DNA from: Ardenticatenaceae bacterium
Lineage (GTDB): Bacteria; Chloroflexota; Anaerolineae; Promineifilales; Promineifilaceae
Length of the DNA: 64,000 nt
NCBI GenBank assembly: GCA_020634395.1
Contig: JACKBU010000022.1
Coordinates: forward strand, 31,410-95,409
Direction of reading: 5' to 3'
The position numbers and the translations under genes are program-made. Positions 6,620-15,671 of the stretch are shown here, piece after piece (positions within the stretch are counted from its first letter, which is position 1; every line of letters starts with the position of its first letter). The notes beneath the pieces are model-generated. The model did not search any database. It saw nothing but the letters and a program-made list of their open reading frames with translations, and was not told the origin of the DNA.

Positions 6620-8926
6620 TTAGCCGATCAATGGCGCGGTGTCTTGTGCCGGGCGCCGGCGGATTTGCCACACGGCCGTTGCCACCAGCGCCAGTCCTGC
6701 CAGCGTCAGCAGCCCACCCCAGGCATACACCGTCGGCACAAAGGTCCACTCTACCGTGTGCGCGCCCGCCGGCACGCAGACGGCGCGAATCGTGGTGTAG
6801 GCCGTCAGGGATTCGGCCGGACGGCCGTCTACCGTCACGCGCCAGCCAGGATAATCCGTCTCACTCAGCACCAGCAAGGCGGCCCCGGCGCTGTCCGTGT
6901 CGATGCGCCAGTAGCCATCCCGCTGCTCGCTGATCACGGCCGTGCCGGCTGCCCCATCCGCCAGTTCGCACGGCGGCGGCGCAGCCAAAATCGCCGTCGC
7001 CGCCGGATCAAAGTCCGGTTCGTGGATGCGGGCAATGGCGGCCTTTTCATCCTCAATCACTTCCAGCCGGCTGACCAGCCGCGCCAGCGGCAGCACGCGC
7101 GCCCGTTCGTAGACCCAGGCATCACCCACGTGGCCGACAAAGGTTAACGGCCGTTCGCCCTCCGTAAACTGGTCGAGCGGCAGTTGGGCCACCACGTAGC
7201 GCGTGTTCAAAATGTCATAGGCCGTCGAGCGCGGATCGGGTATCGAGCCGATAAACGCCTGGTTTGCCCCAATCTCCAGGGCATTGTAACCCAGCACGGA
7301 ATTGAAACCCACCTGCCACGCGCCATTTTGCTCAAAAATCGACATGCCCCAGGGCAGCAGGCGCTCTGTGGGCGTGCCGATGACTTCCTGCGTTTCGTAC
7401 CATGTCCGGTCAGGCGCCATCTCCTCCAACCGGATGAACTTGTAGCCAAACGTCCACAAATCCACCAAAACGAGGGCCGCCAGGGCCAGACCCAGCACCC
7501 GCCGCTGGCGCACGGCCGTTTGCGGCCAAGCCAGAAAACGCCACAGCAGCACCCCGCCCCCCAGCAGCAGCAAAACGGCCGTCGCCCAGCCGCCCACCTG
7601 GTGCCACAACCGCCCGCTCGTATCCGTCGGATGGACGACGATGAAGACCGCGCCAGTGGCGGCGATGACGGCCAGGCCGAGAACGGCCGTGCTCGCCAGC
7701 ACCCAGCGCAGCAGTCGATCCAGCGCCGGTCGCTCCCAGGCACGACGGCTGCCAGCCACTTCGCCCAGCAGCGCCGCCGCCGCAAACAGATAGATCACCG
7801 CAGCGCGACCCGGCGCGCGCGCCAGCCGGAATGGCGGCAGCAAATTGTAAAACAGGCGGTATAAAAACGCGTAGCTGCCAAAGGCCAGCAGCAGCCCGAA
7901 CACCATCATCGCCAGGTAAAACAGGGCGCGGCGTGACGGCCGTCTCGCGGCCAAAATTACCGCCAGCAGCGCCAGCACCCCCGCATAGTAGGTCAGTTCC
8001 TCAAAATTGGGCACGCTCCAGTACCCGGCGTGCGTCGGCTCGCCAAAAAACTCGGGCACCAGCAAGGTCACCAGATGCGCCGGGGGAAACGAGTAAGCCG
8101 AGGCAAAATCAAAACCGGCCGAACCGGAACGTGACGATTCCAGGGCAAACTGCGCCAGTGGTAAAAATTGGATGCCGCTCAGCAGCAGGCCGACCAGGGC
8201 GGCAATCAAAAACTGCCGCGCCACTATGAGACTGGAGACTGAAGATTGGGGACTGGGGGAAGCCGAATCGTCGGTCTCCAATCTCCAGTCTCCCATCCCC
8301 AGATAAAGCGCCCAGGCTGCCCACACCAGCCCCACGTACAGCAGCGAGGTCGTATGCCCGGCCAGGATGGCCAGCCCAAAAGGGATACCGGCCAGAACGG
8401 CCGTCCACACGCTGGGCCGGACCACGCACCAGGTAAACGCCCACAGCAGCCAGGGCAGCCAGGCAAACGTCGCCAGCAGACCCATGTGCCCGGCAAAAAT
8501 GCGCACGGCCGTAAACCCGCTGAACGCCCACGTCAGCGCGGCCAGCCACGCACCCCAACGCGAGCCGGTCTGCTGGTGGACAAACAGCCACATGCCCAGG
8601 CCGGTTACCAAAACGTGAAGCACCACATACCAGCTAATGCCGATACGCACCGGCAGCAAAATCGCCAACCACGTGGGCGGGTAGAACAGAGCCACCTGCG
8701 GATTGCTGAGGAAAGGGTACCCGGCAAACTGCGCGGCATGCCAGAAAGGGAGATGGCCCTGCCAAACGGCCGTGCGTGTCAGATCCAGCCACGGATAAAA
8801 CAGGCCGCGCACGTCTGCGCCGCCCAACGCCTTGCCAGGCGGCGGCCACAACGCCACCCCCAGAAAAAGAAGCGTTAGCAGCAGCAGAACCAGACCAACC
8901 TGAAAGAGGGTTTTCCGTGGGGGCAT
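6620..8926 (-). CDS. YfhO-like large membrane protein
   Basis: 768 residues with about a dozen hydrophobic helices, then a C-terminal soluble beta-rich region ('SETDYPGWRVTVDGRPAE', typical of YfhO). 'GADVRGLFYPWLDL' and 'PFWHAAQFAGYPFLSNPQVALFYPP' near the N-terminus are typical of the family. YfhO proteins are thought to glycosylate or modify envelope polymers such as lipoteichoic acid; the substrate here is unknown. The start at 8926 overlaps by position the end of the upstream gene (stop 8931), implying one operon. The stretch at 8226-8298 is an in-frame insertion of a dispersed DNA repeat, read as a hydrophilic segment between helices. Confidence 0.75.
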   Translation of the reverse strand: MPPRKTLFQVGLVLLLLTLLFLGVALWPPPGKALGGADVRGLFYPWLDLTRTAVWQGHLPFWHAAQFAGYPFLSNPQVALFYPPTWLAILLPVRIGISWYVVLHVLVTGLGMWLFVHQQTGSRWGAWLAALTWAFSGFTAVRIFAGHMGLLATFAWLPWLLWAFTWCVVRPSVWTAVLAGIPFGLAILAGHTTSLLYVGLVWAAWALYLGMGDWRLETDDSASPSPQSSVSSLIVARQFLIAALVGLLLSGIQFLPLAQFALESSRSGSAGFDFASAYSFPPAHLVTLLVPEFFGEPTHAGYWSVPNFEELTYYAGVLALLAVILAARRPSRRALFYLAMMVFGLLLAFGSYAFLYRLFYNLLPPFRLARAPGRAAVIYLFAAAALLGEVAGSRRAWERPALDRLLRWVLASTAVLGLAVIAATGAVFIVVHPTDTSGRLWHQVGGWATAVLLLLGGGVLLWRFLAWPQTAVRQRRVLGLALAALVLVDLWTFGYKFIRLEEMAPDRTWYETQEVIGTPTERLLPWGMSIFEQNGAWQVGFNSVLGYNALEIGANQAFIGSIPDPRSTAYDILNTRYVVAQLPLDQFTEGERPLTFVGHVGDAWVYERARVLPLARLVSRLEVIEDEKAAIARIHEPDFDPAATAILAAPPPCELADGAAGTAVISEQRDGYWRIDTDSAGAALLVLSETDYPGWRVTVDGRPAESLTAYTTIRAVCVPAGAHTVEWTFVPTVYAWGGLLTLAGLALVATAVWQIRRRPAQDTAPLIG
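8226..8298. repeat. Dispersed repeat inserted in frame in the yfhO-like gene
   Basis: GAGACTGGAGACTGAAGATTGG followed by the inverted GGTCTCCAATCTCCAGTCTCC copy, all within the coding sequence. It encodes a Ser/Pro/Gln-rich linker (DSASPSPQSSVSSL) and leaves the frame intact. Confidence 0.75.
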
Positions 8927-8930
8927 CGCT

Positions 8931-11270
8931 TTACCTGGTCTCAACCGTCAGCGTCATCAAGCCTGCGCTGTCGTCGATTTGCTGGCCGCCGGCGTCCAGC
9001 AGCGGCAGACGCCAGCCTTCCGCCTGCACCCATAACCCCGTTTTGACAAGGTACTCGCCTGGCGGCAAATCGGGGGGTAGCGTGAAGGTATGCACGTCGC
9101 GCACATATTTGTCCGTGGGCCAGCGGCGGGTAGGAAACTCGCCGGGGTTCAGATGGTCAGACTGGGCTACCAGGGAGCCATCCGGTGACAAAACGTGGAG
9201 GAAGCTCTGATAATTGATGTCTAACGGCCGTTGCGCCTGCCAGTACAGCGCCACGGTTACCGTGTCGCCGGGCCGGGCGGCAGCCGCAGAGGTATCGTAG
9301 CCGATCAAAGCAATCTGTTCGCCAAAATCGGCAAAAAGCTGGTTCTGGGCCGGTTCGGCCACATAATCGTGCGAGTTGTAATGCAAGATATTGAAGGGCT
9401 GGAGGATGAGGAGGGTGACGGCCGTTACGCCCAATACGCCGCCCAAAACCCACCAATCTTCGTCTGTCAAGCGCCCGTAGCCCCGCGCCAACGACCGGCT
9501 GCCGTGGGCAGATCCAGAGGCCGCAATCCGCACGGCAACAAGCAGGGCCGCCAGCAGCGCCAGTCCGCTGATCATCCAGGCCAGCGTGCGGGCTGGCGTA
9601 TCCTGGAAACGCACATCTACCACATGCTGCCCTGCCGGTACCGGCACAACGATGAATCCTTCTGGCCGGCCCAATTCTGTTTCCACCACTTCTCCATCTA
9701 TCCGCGCCGTCCAGCCGGGAAAATCGAAGAGGAAGAGGCGCAGCAAAAAGTCTTCGGGGGAATTGACGGTGTATTGGAAATGCAGCGGCGAAATTTCCTG
9801 GCTGTCTACCGCTGCACCGGCCGGCAAACTGGGACGATTAACGCGGTCCAACGGAACACCATCAAAAAAGCCCTGCACAACGGCCTCATTGCGCCGCGGG
9901 ATCATGTCCACAGTCGTCGGAACGTAGTCGGCGGTGGATGTTGTGCCCAGCCAGCGCCCTTTTTGCTCGATCAGGGACATACGAAGCGGAAACACAGGGC
10001 CAAAATCGGGCCAGGGCGCGGGCTCCAGGAGTGGCAATGCCAGAATAATGGGCAGGACCGTCAGCCCGGCGGCCAGCATGCCGGCCTTCGCTCCCCGCCA
10101 GGAAATCATCGACAGCAAGGCTTCCGTTCCCGCACCCGCCAGGACCGCCAGCATAAATCCAGCCGCGCCTAACAAACGCCAGGGAAACTGGAAGTAGGGC
10201 AAGAACGGCAAGGTTTCCCAAACCGGCGCAGAAATAGGCAGCATGAGAAACCCCAGAACCACAAACATGATAGCAAAGAAAAGGGTGTGCCACGGCCGTT
10301 GGACCCGGCGTAAAAGGAGCATCACTATTCCCAAACCGCCCAACACCCACTGGGCCAGGCCGAGATTGAAGTGGAAAACCGGCTCGGTGGCCCCCCAGTC
10401 GAGCCGCCCGGAAACTGCCAGCAGTTCTCGCCACGAGAGAAAGTGTGTATGAAAATCGTAATTGTCGCCCTGGCCGAGCAGGGTATTTAGGTTTACTGCG
10501 TTCCGCTCCAGAATGACCGGCAGCCAGAAGAAGGCAGCCAATCCCAAACCCAGGAACAAAGCGCCGAACACAGGCGACCAGGAGGTAAACGACGTTTCAG
10601 GCGCTGCCCGACGGTCTGTTAGCACGCGCCAGACGGCCCAGGCTAACAAGATGCCGAAGAACAGCATCGCCATCAGATTGTGGCTGAGGATTACGGCGGC
10701 AATGAGGAAAACGGCCGTTAGCCAGCGTCCGGGCGTCGGCCGGCGGCTCAGCCGGTCCAGAGACCACAGAGCCATTGGAAAAACGCCGAGGCTAAAAGAC
10801 TCGGCCAGTACGCCCCGGGCATGGGGATCTATATACTGGACGTACGGAGCATAGATGTAAACGGCCGTGGCCACATACCCCGCAGTTCGCCCCCAGTTGT
10901 CACGCACAAACCCGTACGTGCCAAACCCTGCCAGGAGCAGCCCCAGCACAAAAACAAACTTCACCCCCGCCACCGCATCCAGATGAGGCAGCATCTCGAC
11001 CGGCAGGCCGAGATAATATGTTAACGGGGCATAATAGTTAAAAATGGGATAGCCGTAGCCATGATAGAAGTTAGGCGCCCAACGCGGATAAAGCGCCCCC
11101 CCGCGCACCAGGTAACTTAACTCAGCCAGGCGAAAAATGTGCAGCTCGGCATCTGTTTCCTGAGGTAAGCTTGCCCGCCCAATAAACGGCCAAAGGGCGC
11201 CTAGCACAACTGCGACTATGACGAAGTAGCCGAGGTCAATGCGGGCACAAAGCTGGCGCAACCTGGTCAT
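8931..11270 (-). CDS. PTPS-related polytopic membrane protein, glycosyltransferase-like
   Basis: 779 residues with ~12-13 hydrophobic helices. It opens with the 'LPQETDAELHIFRLAEL' / 'RGGALYPRWAPNFYHGYGYPIFNYYAP' pattern of '6-pyruvoyl-tetrahydropterin synthase-related' membrane proteins, which resemble GT-C transferases. Despite the name the family is not known to make pterins. The C-terminal ~130 residues form a beta-sandwich ('PGDTVTVALYWQAQRPLDINYQSFLHV') that is also found at the end of the GT39-like protein at 13377, suggesting a shared extracytoplasmic accessory domain. It is followed at 4 nt by the YfhO-like gene in the same operon. Confidence 0.7.
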   Translation of the reverse strand: MTRLRQLCARIDLGYFVIVAVVLGALWPFIGRASLPQETDAELHIFRLAELSYLVRGGALYPRWAPNFYHGYGYPIFNYYAPLTYYLGLPVEMLPHLDAVAGVKFVFVLGLLLAGFGTYGFVRDNWGRTAGYVATAVYIYAPYVQYIDPHARGVLAESFSLGVFPMALWSLDRLSRRPTPGRWLTAVFLIAAVILSHNLMAMLFFGILLAWAVWRVLTDRRAAPETSFTSWSPVFGALFLGLGLAAFFWLPVILERNAVNLNTLLGQGDNYDFHTHFLSWRELLAVSGRLDWGATEPVFHFNLGLAQWVLGGLGIVMLLLRRVQRPWHTLFFAIMFVVLGFLMLPISAPVWETLPFLPYFQFPWRLLGAAGFMLAVLAGAGTEALLSMISWRGAKAGMLAAGLTVLPIILALPLLEPAPWPDFGPVFPLRMSLIEQKGRWLGTTSTADYVPTTVDMIPRRNEAVVQGFFDGVPLDRVNRPSLPAGAAVDSQEISPLHFQYTVNSPEDFLLRLFLFDFPGWTARIDGEVVETELGRPEGFIVVPVPAGQHVVDVRFQDTPARTLAWMISGLALLAALLVAVRIAASGSAHGSRSLARGYGRLTDEDWWVLGGVLGVTAVTLLILQPFNILHYNSHDYVAEPAQNQLFADFGEQIALIGYDTSAAAARPGDTVTVALYWQAQRPLDINYQSFLHVLSPDGSLVAQSDHLNPGEFPTRRWPTDKYVRDVHTFTLPPDLPPGEYLVKTGLWVQAEGWRLPLLDAGGQQIDDSAGLMTLTVETR

Positions 11271-11283
11271 ATAAACTCAGCAA

Positions 11284-11323
11284 AAACCCTCTCCCAAACG
11301 TAGATATGTTTGGGAGAGGGTTT
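11284..11323 (-). terminator. Strong stem-loop between two minus-strand genes
   Basis: A 16-bp perfect stem (AAACCCTCTCCCAAAC with its complement, 8-nt loop). It lies downstream of the DUF11 protein gene on the minus strand and upstream of the PTPS-related gene, separating two transcription units. A T-run is present within the stem foot. Confidence 0.7.
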
Positions 11324-11352
11324 CCTAAAAAGCGAATCTCCTTGGGAGAATG

Positions 11353-13221
11353 TTACTGCAGCGGACCTACCCGCACCCAATCAAACTGAGCGGCCGTCCC
11401 TGAGTACTCATTGGAAGAGGCAAAGGTACCGAAGTACGTACCGCTCCCCACGTATCTCATATCCGGATCCACGCCCTGGGCAGCAAAATTCGTATTCACG
11501 TACAGTTGGATCAGCCCGTTGGGGTAAACGTTGATGGTCCAGTCATTCCAACCGCTTGGATCGCCAACATCGATGTCGGTAAATCCAATAACCTCAAGGT
11601 CACCACGCCCAGAATTATTGATGGGATCGTGATAATCAATCCGCTTAATCTGGACACGCATCCTGTTGGTGGTTGGTTTTGTGCCAAACCAGATCACATT
11701 TAAGCGGTAGTAATGGTTAAAACAACTGGTGAAGACGGAATTAGGACATGCTGCCCCATTCCAATCACCGCCAAAGACCAGCCCATAACTTTGCAGGTTG
11801 TCAATGCCGTCGCTCAAACGGACTCTGGCTCGCAGCGAATAGGACTGCCAGGGCACACTTACCATCGGGGCTGCAATCGCGTAATCCCAACGACCCTTAA
11901 TCTTGGTGACCATATAGCCTGCGGGATCATGGTACAACAGATTATCTACATCATCTGTATCCTCACGGCGAATGGCCCACGGGGCGATGCCTGACGTGAA
12001 GCTGTCCGCGTACGGTGCGTACTGCATCAAAATGTTGGACCATCCGCTGCTGATCTGACCACGGAAAGCACGCACACGGTAGTAATATTTCATATTGGTT
12101 GAAGAATCGTGCGTTACTACCTGGGATGTGCTGCTGCCAGCATCGTAGGATACAGCGTTGGTGAAATCTGGGTTTCGCGCTTCTTCCAACACATAGGTTG
12201 CATTGCCAATGTCGCTCCAGGTCACAGTCGAAGAGAATGACTGGAAGTCATTGTTTGACGTGGGGGTGCTGATGGAAAGCAGGATTGGAGACGGCAGGGG
12301 CTTGCTGATGATGGGGAAATAGACAAAAACGTTCGACTGATAATTCAGCGGCGACGAAGCCTCGATAGGATCACCGACGCCGGTTACTGTGGCGGTGTTG
12401 GTAAAAACGCCGCTGGCGCCTGGATCTGTCACAGCCAATTCGGCGGCATAGGTCAGGGTCACGGCCGTTTGTCCCGTAATCACCCCCGTCCAGTTAATAA
12501 CATCCGCAGTCACCGAGTAAGCGCCGCCGCCCACGACAGAGAGGCTGTCAGTCACATAATTAAGCTCGGAGGGCAAGGGATCATTTATCGTCACGGGGTC
12601 AGCGGTTGTCTCGCCGCTGTTGCTGACGACCACGGTATACTGCACAGGCGTACCGGCATAAAGCGTTTCACGGTCCGCGGTTTTAACGGCCGTTAAAGCC
12701 GCCGGGGTTTGGGAGAGAATCGCAGTTTCCGCCTTGGGGGCCAGCAAAGCTCCTGTGCCGGTGACGTAAGCCGTGTTTGTAACCACATCACCGCCCGCCA
12801 AAGGTGTCGTCACAACCGCACCAAACTGAATTTCCACGTTGCCACCGTTGCCGATCAATCCTTCCCAAAGAACCGTATCGCCGGTTACGGTGAATGTAGT
12901 GGCGATGGCGTTATTCGTGATGCTGTTCAGCGACTCGGGGACCACAGCCAGACCGGTGGGCAGCGTGTCTGTCATCACCGTGTCTGCATTATCCCCTACG
13001 TTGCTGATGACCACCGTGTAATTGAGCGTGGAACCGACCAGCGCCGTAGCCTGATCAACCGTTTTACTGGCGCTCAGGTTTCCTACTGTGACCACATTGA
13101 TGTTCGAATCGTCAGCCATAAGCGCTCCGAATGTCAACGCCAGAGCCACGGCCGTCAACATTACCACAGCCAACAGACTGAAAATTCGATATGGTCTCAT
13201 ATCAAAACTTTTATTAAACAT
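11353..13221 (-). CDS. Secreted DUF11-repeat surface protein with fibronectin-like and lectin-like parts
   Basis: 622 residues. An N-terminal signal sequence (residues ~8-36) is followed by two DUF11 repeats. Each repeat has the Asn-rich 'YTVVISNVGDNADT...DTLP' / 'YTVVVSNSGETTADP' pattern. A 'VFVYFPIISKP' segment, common in Chloroflexota exported proteins, separates these from a fibronectin-III-like domain ('VTWSDIGNATYVLEEARNPDF') and a C-terminal concanavalin-like jellyroll. It is probably a cell-surface adhesin or sheath protein; no catalytic motif is visible. The ATG at 13221 has GGGAG ~12 nt upstream, a long spacing. The neighbouring transferases may build or decorate the same envelope. 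Confidence 0.75.
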   Translation of the reverse strand: MFNKSFDMRPYRIFSLLAVVMLTAVALALTFGALMADDSNINVVTVGNLSASKTVDQATALVGSTLNYTVVISNVGDNADTVMTDTLPTGLAVVPESLNSITNNAIATTFTVTGDTVLWEGLIGNGGNVEIQFGAVVTTPLAGGDVVTNTAYVTGTGALLAPKAETAILSQTPAALTAVKTADRETLYAGTPVQYTVVVSNSGETTADPVTINDPLPSELNYVTDSLSVVGGGAYSVTADVINWTGVITGQTAVTLTYAAELAVTDPGASGVFTNTATVTGVGDPIEASSPLNYQSNVFVYFPIISKPLPSPILLSISTPTSNNDFQSFSSTVTWSDIGNATYVLEEARNPDFTNAVSYDAGSSTSQVVTHDSSTNMKYYYRVRAFRGQISSGWSNILMQYAPYADSFTSGIAPWAIRREDTDDVDNLLYHDPAGYMVTKIKGRWDYAIAAPMVSVPWQSYSLRARVRLSDGIDNLQSYGLVFGGDWNGAACPNSVFTSCFNHYYRLNVIWFGTKPTTNRMRVQIKRIDYHDPINNSGRGDLEVIGFTDIDVGDPSGWNDWTINVYPNGLIQLYVNTNFAAQGVDPDMRYVGSGTYFGTFASSNEYSGTAAQFDWVRVGPLQ

Positions 13222-13259
13222 AACTGATTAACTCTCCCAAATCTAAAATGTGTAATCGC

Positions 13260-13279
13260 TTGTTGAACCAATTCAACAA
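13260..13279 (-). promoter_or_regulatory. 8-bp inverted repeat upstream of surface protein gene
   Basis: TTGTTGAA-ccaa-TTCAACAA, 39 bp upstream of the start codon at 13221. It could be an operator or an mRNA leader hairpin. Confidence 0.4.
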
Positions 13280-13376
13280 CTGTTAGCCTGAGAAATTCAA
13301 GGTCGAGATCATACCTTAGCGCCGATAAGGCGTCAACCAGGGCAACAGATCGTAGGGATAGCGCGTTCCTATCGTT

Positions 13377-15668
13377 TTAAGGGCCGGGCTGGATAGTAAC
13401 GGCCGTTAACTCGATAGTATCCTGATCCGTTTCCTCAACCACCAGGCGCTCCTCCGTGATCAGATTATACATACCGACAGACAAAGGATATTCTCCTGGC
13501 GGCGTATCCAAGGGGATCATCATGATGTGTGGATCCGGGATCAACTGCCCCGGTTCCCAACGAGTGGTCGGCATGATCCCGCACTCCGGAGCGCCGTCAT
13601 GCTGCGCCCGCATCTCGCCATCATACAAGTGGGTAAACACCTGATAATTTTCAGCAAACGGAGCAAGAGCCTGCCAGTACAGCGTCACCGTGACCTGTCC
13701 TCCGGGAACGGCCTGCCGGGTATCCAAATCGTACCCGACAAGGCGCACGGCGCCATTGCCCAGGGTAAAATGGACCGGATACTGCCCCCCGGTTTGCCGC
13801 GGCGCGACCTGCGCCGGCGACCGCCACAACACTCTGTCCGCGGCTTCGATCGGGCTGCCCGCTGGATCGCCCGCCCGGCTGTAAATTTTCAGCGCGGAAC
13901 GGCCGTTTACCGTCACCACCTGCTGCACAGGCATGTCGGCCAGAAGGTCCGCATTATACGCCAGCTCGTCCTGAGCGTTTGTGGCCAATATAAACGTTTC
14001 AAAGTTATCACAATGCGTGCGCAAAGCCTGGGCCATGTACCAGGCAGAAATCTCCTGCTCCTCATTGCTGGCATAAGGCAATCCCGCAGCCGGAACCCAA
14101 TCGGCGGCTGCACGCCATCCCGTCTGGTGCGGGAAACCAAACAACCCGTAAAGCGGCGGTTCATCCCAGGTGGTTGGAAAAAACGACGGCCGATTTTCCG
14201 CCCAGGTCCGCACGCGCTCGGGTGTGTTGTCGATGTAAATCTGGAAAATGTATACGGCGGATATGAACCACCAGACCGCGAGCGCCCCGGCCACCAGCCA
14301 GGGGCGCAGGCCCGGCCGGGAGACGCCGCCCAACAGCCAATCCATCCCGGCGGAGGCTAAAAGCACAGCACCGGGGAAAAATGTATACACGTGCGTGCGC
14401 GGATCCACGACAATGAAAAGATAGAAAATGAGCGGAGCGAGAAACAGCAGCACGGCCGTTTCTCCCTCTTTCCTGTGCCATACCCGCCAGCAACCCAAAA
14501 CCACCAGAATTCCCAGCCCGGCCACAAAGTACAAGCTGTTGTAAAGCGTGATCATTTGCCAGACGGCCGGACCGCTCCAACTTAGTACGCCAGTGGTCTC
14601 GTTCACGCCGACCCGGCCGCGCAGCAGATAGGTACCCGTACGGGCAAAATTGGGATTGCTGACAAACGGCAAATAAAACAGCAGCAGGATTCCCGCGCCC
14701 CACAAAACGGCCGTGAACACGGCCGTCCACCGCACGCCATGCTGCCGCCAGCGGCGGAAAAACAACCACAACAGAGCCGGAACCACCAGGATGGCATCAT
14801 AATGAGCCAGCAAACCGCCGGCCAGGAATACGGCCGTCAACCACAAATCAGCCGTCCGGCCCTCCTTCTCAAAACGATCCATGTGCAGCACGGCCAGTGT
14901 GCTCCACAACATCACAAAACTTTGGTACTGCACAATCCGCCCAAAGGCCACGCCAAAGCCGGCAATGGCAAACAGGAAACCGGCCGCCCAGCCCGCCCGT
15001 TCGCCAAACCAGCGCCGAGAGAGCAAGGCCACAGCGCCCACGGCCAGCACCGCCGCCCAGGCAAACGGCAGCCGCGCCCAGGCTTCCGTTACAGCTCCCG
15101 ATGACTGCCACAAAGCCAGAGGCAGCAAAATTTCCAGCGGCCCTTTTTGATGCAAGAAAATCGCGCCGTCGCGGCCCACAATTGCCGCAGCCGCGCGCAC
15201 CATAATCACGCCTTCGTCACCCTGAAACTCGCTGTAGCCCAGATGAACCAGCCGAAACCCCACGGCCGTCACGGCCAACAAGCCAATCAGCGCCCACTGG
15301 CGGCGTGTGGGAGAGGTCCAGGCGGGCAAACAGGCCCGCAGCGAACCGCGACGTGTCTGCCACAGCGGCCACCAGGCTATCAGCAGCATCCCCAAGACCA
15401 GCGCCGGCCGCCAGATCGGGCCCGGAACATAGTCGAGCAGCAGAACCCACAGGCTGTTACCCAACAAAGGCAGCGCAGCCGCCGTCAACAGGCGTTCCGC
15501 CGGATGGCCGGTTTGGAGCAAAAGCCAGGTCGTGGCCGGCCAGACCGCCAGCAGCAAAAAGGCAGCCAGCTGCGACCAGGGATGGGGCAGGAGCAGCAAC
15601 ACGGCCGTTCCGCCAATCGCCGCCGCCCACAGCCAACGCAGCCGGGCATCGCGCCACCTAACTGACAT
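13377..15668 (-). CDS. GT39/ArnT-like polytopic glycosyltransferase with beta-sandwich tail
   Basis: 763 residues. About twelve helices follow a first extracytoplasmic loop carrying 'YSEFQGDEGVIMVRAAAAI', the acidic DE motif expected in the GT-C (PMT/ArnT) active site. 'HQKGPLEILLPLALW' continues the family pattern. Such enzymes transfer sugars from polyprenyl-phosphate carriers to proteins or glycolipids on the outer face of the membrane. The C-terminus holds the same YWQ beta-sandwich as the gene at 8931 ('GGQVTVTLYWQALAPFAENYQVFTHL'). The start is 3 nt after the stop of the upstream gene, with GGAG 6 nt away, so the pair is an operon. Confidence 0.8.
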   Translation of the reverse strand: MSVRWRDARLRWLWAAAIGGTAVLLLLPHPWSQLAAFLLLAVWPATTWLLLQTGHPAERLLTAAALPLLGNSLWVLLLDYVPGPIWRPALVLGMLLIAWWPLWQTRRGSLRACLPAWTSPTRRQWALIGLLAVTAVGFRLVHLGYSEFQGDEGVIMVRAAAAIVGRDGAIFLHQKGPLEILLPLALWQSSGAVTEAWARLPFAWAAVLAVGAVALLSRRWFGERAGWAAGFLFAIAGFGVAFGRIVQYQSFVMLWSTLAVLHMDRFEKEGRTADLWLTAVFLAGGLLAHYDAILVVPALLWLFFRRWRQHGVRWTAVFTAVLWGAGILLLFYLPFVSNPNFARTGTYLLRGRVGVNETTGVLSWSGPAVWQMITLYNSLYFVAGLGILVVLGCWRVWHRKEGETAVLLFLAPLIFYLFIVVDPRTHVYTFFPGAVLLASAGMDWLLGGVSRPGLRPWLVAGALAVWWFISAVYIFQIYIDNTPERVRTWAENRPSFFPTTWDEPPLYGLFGFPHQTGWRAAADWVPAAGLPYASNEEQEISAWYMAQALRTHCDNFETFILATNAQDELAYNADLLADMPVQQVVTVNGRSALKIYSRAGDPAGSPIEAADRVLWRSPAQVAPRQTGGQYPVHFTLGNGAVRLVGYDLDTRQAVPGGQVTVTLYWQALAPFAENYQVFTHLYDGEMRAQHDGAPECGIMPTTRWEPGQLIPDPHIMMIPLDTPPGEYPLSVGMYNLITEERLVVEETDQDTIELTAVTIQPGP

Positions 15669-15671
15669 GCT

